The position numbers were made by a program, and so were the translations under genes. From Candidatus Atribacteria bacterium (GTDB lineage: Bacteria > Atribacterota > JS1 > SB-45 > 34-128), in the NCBI GenBank assembly GCA_003451675.1, contig DMCY01000088.1:699-20702 (forward strand): a DNA stretch of 20,004 nucleotides. Direction: 5' to 3'. Positions 16,454 through 20,004 of this stretch are shown here, one piece after another. Position 1 is the first letter of the stretch. Every line of letters starts with the position of its first letter. The notes below the pieces were generated by a model. It was not told where the DNA came from. It did not search any database and saw only the letters and a list, made by a program, of their open reading frames with translations.

Positions 16454-18193
16454 ATGAGTAAATTAGATATATTTACATTAGAAAATATTAGTGAAAATTT
16501 AATAGCTGCATCAGAGGAAATGTTCCTTAGTTGGGGCAGAACAAGCCAAAGTCCAATTATTTATGAAGTTTTTGACTGTGCAGTAGGGTTAACGGATGCA
16601 AAAGGTAATTTAATTTCTCAAGCCAATGGAGTTGCGGGGTTTTTGGGAACAATTACTTATTCGGTTAAATCAGTACTTAATAAATTTGGTTATGAGAATT
16701 TAAGGCCAGGGGATATTATATTAACTAATGATCCGTACAATGGTAGTGGTACCCATTTGTGTGATATATCTGCTGTTATGCCAATTTTTTATAAAAATGA
16801 GATAATAGCTTTCGCAGCAAATAAAGGACACTGGAATGAAATTGGAGGCAAATCATTGGGAAGTTGGTCTACAAATGCCACAGAGGTGTACCAGGAAGGT
16901 TTACAATTCCCAATTATTAAAGTATATGAACAGGGGAAATTGAATGAAGCGGTAAGGGATATGGTTGAAGCTAATGTTAGAACACCGAAAATGACGTTAG
17001 GAGATTTATATGCTCAAACTGCTTCTCTTAAGGTAGCGGAAAGAAGAGTTGTTGAACTGTGTGAAAGATATGGCAGAGATTTAATTTTAAAAAGCATTGA
17101 AACAATGCTAAAAAATGATGAAAAGCTTGCAAAACAAGAATTAAAAAAATTGCCACACGGGGTATTTGAATCAGATGGATATATAGATACTGATTCAAAT
17201 GGTATTAAAGACATCTATGTAAAAGCAAAAGTAACGATAACAGATGATGAATTTATTATAAATTTAACTGGTTCAGGTCCTCAAGTAGCAGCGCCAATTA
17301 ATTGTACTAGATACGGGGCACTTTCAGCTGCAAGGATTATATATAAAGCAATAGTTTCTCCACACCAGGGAATAAGTGAAGGGTTTTATAAACCTTTAAA
17401 GGTAGTTGTACCGGACGGTACTATTTTCTCAGCAATTAGGCCTGCACCCGTTTCGTGTAACTGGGAAGCACTTTCACATTTAACTGATCTTGTTGCTAAA
17501 GCATTGGCACCACATATTCCAGAAAGATTAACTGCTGGTCACTTCTTAAGTATAATAGGTACAATACTTGGTGGCATTGAAGATGAAGCCATGCAACCAT
17601 TTGTATTATGTGAACCACAGGCTGGAGGCTGGGGAGCAGGAATAAATAAAGATGGAGAAAACGGATTAGTTGCAATTGGTGATGGAGAAACTTTTATAAT
17701 GCCTGTAGAAATAGCAGAAAATAGGTATCCTATAATAGTTGAACAATATTCACTTAATCTAAATTCTGGTGCTGGAAAATTTAGAGGAGGATTTGGCCTT
17801 ATAAGAGATTATAGAATATTAAATTCAAACGCAGAAATTACAACAATTGCAAGTAGGTATAGATATCCTACGTGGGGTATGGATGGAGGAAAAGATGGTT
17901 CAAATAATAAAGTCCAGGTGTTTAATGGTAAAAATGAGATGATTCAAAGAGCTACTTTCTCTAATTATCCCTTAATTGAAGGTGATTTAGTAAGACTTAT
18001 AACAGCCGGCGGTGGTGGATATGGAGACCCCTTAGAGAGAGATCCTATGTTAGTATTGGATGATGTTTTAAATGAATATATTACCATCGAAGAGGCAAAG
18101 AAGGCATATGGAGTAATTATAGAAGAGAGAAATGGCAAATTAATGATAGTTGATACTACCAGAAATAAACATAAAAGTGAAAATAAATACTGA
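16454..18193 (+). CDS. hyuB: Hydantoinase/oxoprolinase subunit B (HyuB family)
   Basis: A 579-residue partner of the A subunit, starting three bases after its stop. Family blocks are clear. TNDPYNGSGTHLCD (Asn92-Asp104) and NKGHWNEIGG (His126) are the likely metal or substrate site. GLQFPIIKVYEQGK follows, then NCTRYGALSAAR in the middle and RYRYPTWGMDGGKDG and GGGGYGDPLERDP near the C-terminus. It forms the hydrolytic half of the complex that uses the A subunit's phosphorylated intermediate. The familiar motif usually reads A-H-H-x-D-x-G-G; here it is K-G-H-W-N-E-I-G-G, seen in some hydantoinase B proteins. With the hydantoin-type racemase upstream, this would complete a racemase-plus-hydrolase route to a single enantiomer. 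The exact substrate remains open. Confidence 0.92.
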   Translation: MSKLDIFTLENISENLIAASEEMFLSWGRTSQSPIIYEVFDCAVGLTDAKGNLISQANGVAGFLGTITYSVKSVLNKFGYENLRPGDIILTNDPYNGSGTHLCDISAVMPIFYKNEIIAFAANKGHWNEIGGKSLGSWSTNATEVYQEGLQFPIIKVYEQGKLNEAVRDMVEANVRTPKMTLGDLYAQTASLKVAERRVVELCERYGRDLILKSIETMLKNDEKLAKQELKKLPHGVFESDGYIDTDSNGIKDIYVKAKVTITDDEFIINLTGSGPQVAAPINCTRYGALSAARIIYKAIVSPHQGISEGFYKPLKVVVPDGTIFSAIRPAPVSCNWEALSHLTDLVAKALAPHIPERLTAGHFLSIIGTILGGIEDEAMQPFVLCEPQAGGWGAGINKDGENGLVAIGDGETFIMPVEIAENRYPIIVEQYSLNLNSGAGKFRGGFGLIRDYRILNSNAEITTIASRYRYPTWGMDGGKDGSNNKVQVFNGKNEMIQRATFSNYPLIEGDLVRLITAGGGGYGDPLERDPMLVLDDVLNEYITIEEAKKAYGVIIEERNGKLMIVDTTRNKHKSENKY

Positions 18194-18227
18194 AGATTAG
18201 TAAAAAATATTAGTTTGATTGTAACTA

Positions 18228-18262
18228 CCCATCTTTGTAGGTGGGGAGAAAAATATTTTTCT
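18228..18262 (+). terminator. Weak terminator candidate after hyuB
   Basis: CCCATC (18228-18233) can pair with GGTGGG (18240-18245) over a six-base loop. A perfect 16-bp A/T palindrome (18247-18262) ending in TTTTTCT follows directly. The first stem is short and competes with a CTAC/GTAG pairing, so termination may be partial; the cupin gene follows on the same strand. Confidence 0.3.
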
Positions 18263-18330
18263 GTTTATTTCACGAGAAATTAATCCAATGTATATAAATT
18301 GATTAAGAAGTTAATTTGGAGGTGATATTT

Positions 18331-18660
18331 GTGAAGGTCGTTAAAAGGTCAGAGATAGATACAAAATCTTCATTAAGTGTTGTCATAACAAAGGACAATG
18401 CCGGTGCAGAAAACTGCCAGGCAGGTATTGGTAGGTTGCAAGTTGGTAAAAGTGTACCGGGAGAAGGATTCTCAAAACATCCAACGGAAGAAATTTGCCT
18501 AATTTTAAAAGGAAAAATTAAAGTGGAAACACAAGACAAAGTAGAATATATAAGTGAAGGCGATTTGGTATTTATACCCAAGAATGAAGAACATAAAAAT
18601 ACAAATATCGGGGATGTAGAAGCAGAAATTTTTTGGGTTACCTCTCCACCAACTTTATAA
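18331..18660 (+). CDS. Small single-domain cupin protein
   Basis: A 109-residue protein of the cupin_2 type. Motif 1 is GEGFSKHPTEEICLILKGKI and motif 2 is GDLVFIPKNEEHKNTN. Together they give the expected small beta-barrel with one His (HPTEE), one Glu, and a His from motif 2. The first of the usual paired histidines in motif 1 is Ser (SKH in place of HxH), so metal binding may be weaker or different. The start is GTG 18331: GGAGG at 18318-18322 lies 8 bases upstream. A TTG at 18316 would put that site inside the gene. Such cupins often act as isomerases, ligand sensors or accessory factors next to catabolic operons. No specific role can be assigned; co-orientation with hyuAB suggests the same pathway. 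Confidence 0.8.
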   Translation: MKVVKRSEIDTKSSLSVVITKDNAGAENCQAGIGRLQVGKSVPGEGFSKHPTEEICLILKGKIKVETQDKVEYISEGDLVFIPKNEEHKNTNIGDVEAEIFWVTSPPTL

Positions 18661-18767
18661 ATTTAAAAAAATATAAAAATTTAGGGTAATATTATAATAA
18701 AAGAAAGTATTTGAACCTGCTATTAATAGTATGAGAGAGCAATAGTAAGGAGTGTCACGGTCTTTGT

Positions 18768-18846
18768 GAACCGCCGTATACCGAACGGTACGTACGGTGG
18801 TGTGAGAGAACGGTAGATAAATTAATTATCTACCGTTCTACTCGAT
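18768..18846 (+). ncRNA. Group II intron 3' relic (domains 5 and 6 only)
   Basis: Domain 5: CCGCCGTA (18771-18778) pairs with TACGGTGG (18793-18800) with one G-U pair. TACC (18779-18782) pairs with GGTA (18787-18790) around the GAAC loop, and a two-base bulge (CG, 18791-18792) sits in the 3' strand, as in all domain 5 hairpins. By alignment with known domain 5 sequences the catalytic triad would be CGC, the form I recall for IIC introns. Domain 6: GAACGGTAGATAA (18808-18820) pairs perfectly with TTATCTACCGTTC (18826-18838). GAG (18804-18806) pairs with CTC (18841-18843), leaving A18840 bulged as the branch point, 7 bases from a plausible 3' end at 18846. Only about 107 bases separate it from the cupin gene, so domains 1-4 and any maturase gene are absent. 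Confidence 0.85.
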
Positions 18847-18931
18847 TGTTTATTTTTGATTATTTAGCAATAATAATGCAATTTGGACGTCTTTGGGCAG
18901 ACAAGAAAATAGTTGGAGGTTTTTGTATTGC

Positions 18932-19949
18932 ATGAAATTTTCAAAATCTATTTTTGCGATTGACTCACGTACTATGGGAGAACCAATAAGAGTTATTATT
19001 GCTGGTGTTCCTTCTATTCCAGGTAATAGTATGATGGAGAAGAAAATATATCTTGAAAAAGAGTTAGACTATGTTAGAAAATTTCTAATGTTAGAACCCA
19101 GGGGTCACAGTGGTATGTTTGGTTCTACATTAACTCAATCGGCAAATCCTTCTGCTGATTTAGGTGTTGTTTTCATGGATACTAAAGGGTATCTCAATAT
19201 GTGTGGGCATGGAGTTATAGGGACAGTAACTGTAGCCCTAGAGATGGGATTCATTTCCATGAAAAAAACCGATTACAGAAGTTATTTTGGATACACCCGC
19301 AGGGCTGGTTAAAACCCAAGCTAAAATTTCCCACGATAGAGTTGAAGAAGTGACCTTCCAAGGCGTGCCTTCTTTTGTATTTAAAAGCGGTCATAAAGTT
19401 TTACTTCCTGAAGTAGGAGAAATAAATGTAGATATAGCTTTTGGAGGTAACTTTTTTGGAATTGTTTTAGCGAAAGATTTAGGTATTAAAGTCGAGAGAA
19501 AAAATATTTCAAGATTAATTTATTTAGGTATGAGATTGAGAGAGGAACTAAATAAAAGTATAAAAGTAATTCACCCGGAAAATAAATATATAAATTCTAT
19601 AGATTCAATAGAAATTTATGATTCATCAACAAATTCTGAAGCAAATTTAAAGAATTGTGTAATTTTTGGTAAAGGGCAGGTTGATAGATCATCTTGTGGC
19701 ACTGGTACCTCTGCTAAGTTAGCGGTCCTCTATAGCAAAGGTAAAATTAAAATTAATGAAGAATTTGTATATGAAAGTATATTAGGGACCAAATTTAAAG
19801 GGCACATAGATAGTGAAGCGAAAGTTGGAGATTTTCCCGCAATAATTCCTAAAATTACAGGGAGTGCGTATATTACTGGATTACAGCAGTTTGTTGTGGA
19901 TGAAAATGATCCTTTAAGGTATGGTTTTACCTTAAAGGATCATTTATAA
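18932..19949 (+). pseudogene. Proline racemase / hydroxyproline epimerase family, frameshifted
   Basis: Two adjacent frames together give a full-length (338-residue) member of the proline racemase family. The first supplies SIFAIDSRTMGEPIRVI, EPRGHSGMFGS and NMCGHGVIGTV with catalytic Cys91. The second supplies DTPAGLVKT, FGGNFFGIV and DRSSCGTGTSAKLA with catalytic Cys255. The spacing is close to what I recall for clostridial proline racemase (Cys91/Cys256). Both cysteines argue against the trans-3-hydroxyproline dehydratase branch, where one is replaced. The break is the A7 run at 19262-19268: six A would read ATG AAA AAA CCG ATT and restore the family sequence. The start is ATG 18932, with GGAGGT 11 bases upstream. 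Recent mutation, homopolymer error and slippage are all possible. Substrate: proline or 4-hydroxyproline. A strong hairpin overlaps its 3' end. Confidence 0.85.
19904..19945 (+). promoter_or_regulatory. 17-bp perfect stem-loop at the 3' end of the racemase gene
   Basis: Bases 19904-19920 pair without mismatch with 19929-19945 around the 8-base loop ATGGTTTT. The structure lies in the last racemase codons, ends just before the TAA at 19947, and stops six bases before the AAAGGAGG site of the next gene. No T-run follows, so a role in mRNA processing, stability or translational coupling is likelier than termination. Confidence 0.6.
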
Positions 19950-19963
19950 GAAAGGAGGAGATT

Positions 19964-20004
19964 ATGCGGATAAAAGAGCATCCCATTTTAGAATTTAATC
20001 AAAA
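19964..20004 (+). CDS. Start of a probable (2Fe-2S)-binding dehydrogenase subunit (partial)
   Basis: Only 13 full codons are in the window: MRIKEHPILEFNQ. AAAGGAGG (19951-19958) lies 5 bases before the ATG. The opening R-I-x-x-H-P-I-L is what I recall for the small (2Fe-2S) subunit of D-hydroxyproline dehydrogenase/sarcosine-oxidase-like complexes, which often follow proline racemase or hydroxyproline epimerase genes. With so little sequence this rests largely on context. Confidence 0.5.
   Translation, partial: MRIKEHPILEFNQ

Noticed and set aside
19259..19290. Programmed ribosomal frameshift in the proline racemase
   Set aside because: The shift needed is +1 (or loss of one A), there is no upstream ribosome-binding-like stimulator or rare-codon pause that I can see, and the family is not known for recoding. 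A mutation or homopolymer error is simpler.
1..20004. CRISPR arrays, tRNA or rRNA genes
   Set aside because: No regularly spaced direct repeats and no tRNA or rRNA signature sequences were seen on either strand.

Overview
This is an A+T-rich window (roughly one third G+C by eye) with strong AGGAGG-type ribosome binding sites, ATG/GTG starts and all three standard stop codons. It carries oxygen-sensitive glycyl-radical chemistry and several mobile-element relics. This suggests a low-GC anaerobic bacterium of the Clostridia or Atribacterota type. The peptide-binding protein has an ordinary signal peptide with no lipobox cysteine, which slightly favours a two-membrane organism. The taxonomy is inference; no rRNA or other marker gene is present.

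Layout. 1-765: the 3' end of a glycyl radical enzyme, probably hydroxyproline dehydratase-like. 778-1030: relic of the start of a transposase on the minus strand. 1075-1821: a palindromic operator over a good promoter, driving a GntR/FCD regulator broken by an in-frame TGA and a frameshift. 2392-8128: a complete five-gene peptide ABC importer (binding protein, two permeases, two ATPases). 8284-10615: a decayed Asp/Glu/hydantoin-racemase paralogue, interrupted near its end by a 1029-bp IS481-like element (inverted repeats, 5-bp target duplication, transposase with an amber stop at codon 6), then an unassigned stretch and a degraded IS200/IS605 TnpA relic. 10644-18660: intact genes for an Asp/Glu/hydantoin-type racemase, an M24 Xaa-Pro-type peptidase, a class III PLP enzyme most like amino-acid 2-epimerases, ATP-dependent hydantoinase/oxoprolinase subunits A and B, and a small cupin. 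18768-18846: the last two domains (D5 and D6) of a group II intron with no intron body. 18932-19949: a proline racemase/hydroxyproline epimerase carrying a one-base frameshift in an A7 run. 19964-20004: the start of what looks like a (2Fe-2S) subunit of a D-amino-acid or hydroxyproline dehydrogenase.

How the genes may work together (inference). Peptides enter through the ABC importer, and the M24 peptidase removes residues next to proline. Racemases or epimerases of three unrelated folds then interconvert stereoisomers, and the hydantoinase pair opens a cyclic amide such as a hydantoin or 5-oxoproline. Proline or hydroxyproline would be handled by the proline racemase, the downstream redox subunit and the glycyl radical enzyme. 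The region is therefore best read as a catabolic island for peptides rich in proline, hydroxyproline, or D- or cyclised amino acids. Its regulator, one racemase copy and the proline racemase are all damaged, so part of the island is decaying or the assembly contains indel errors.
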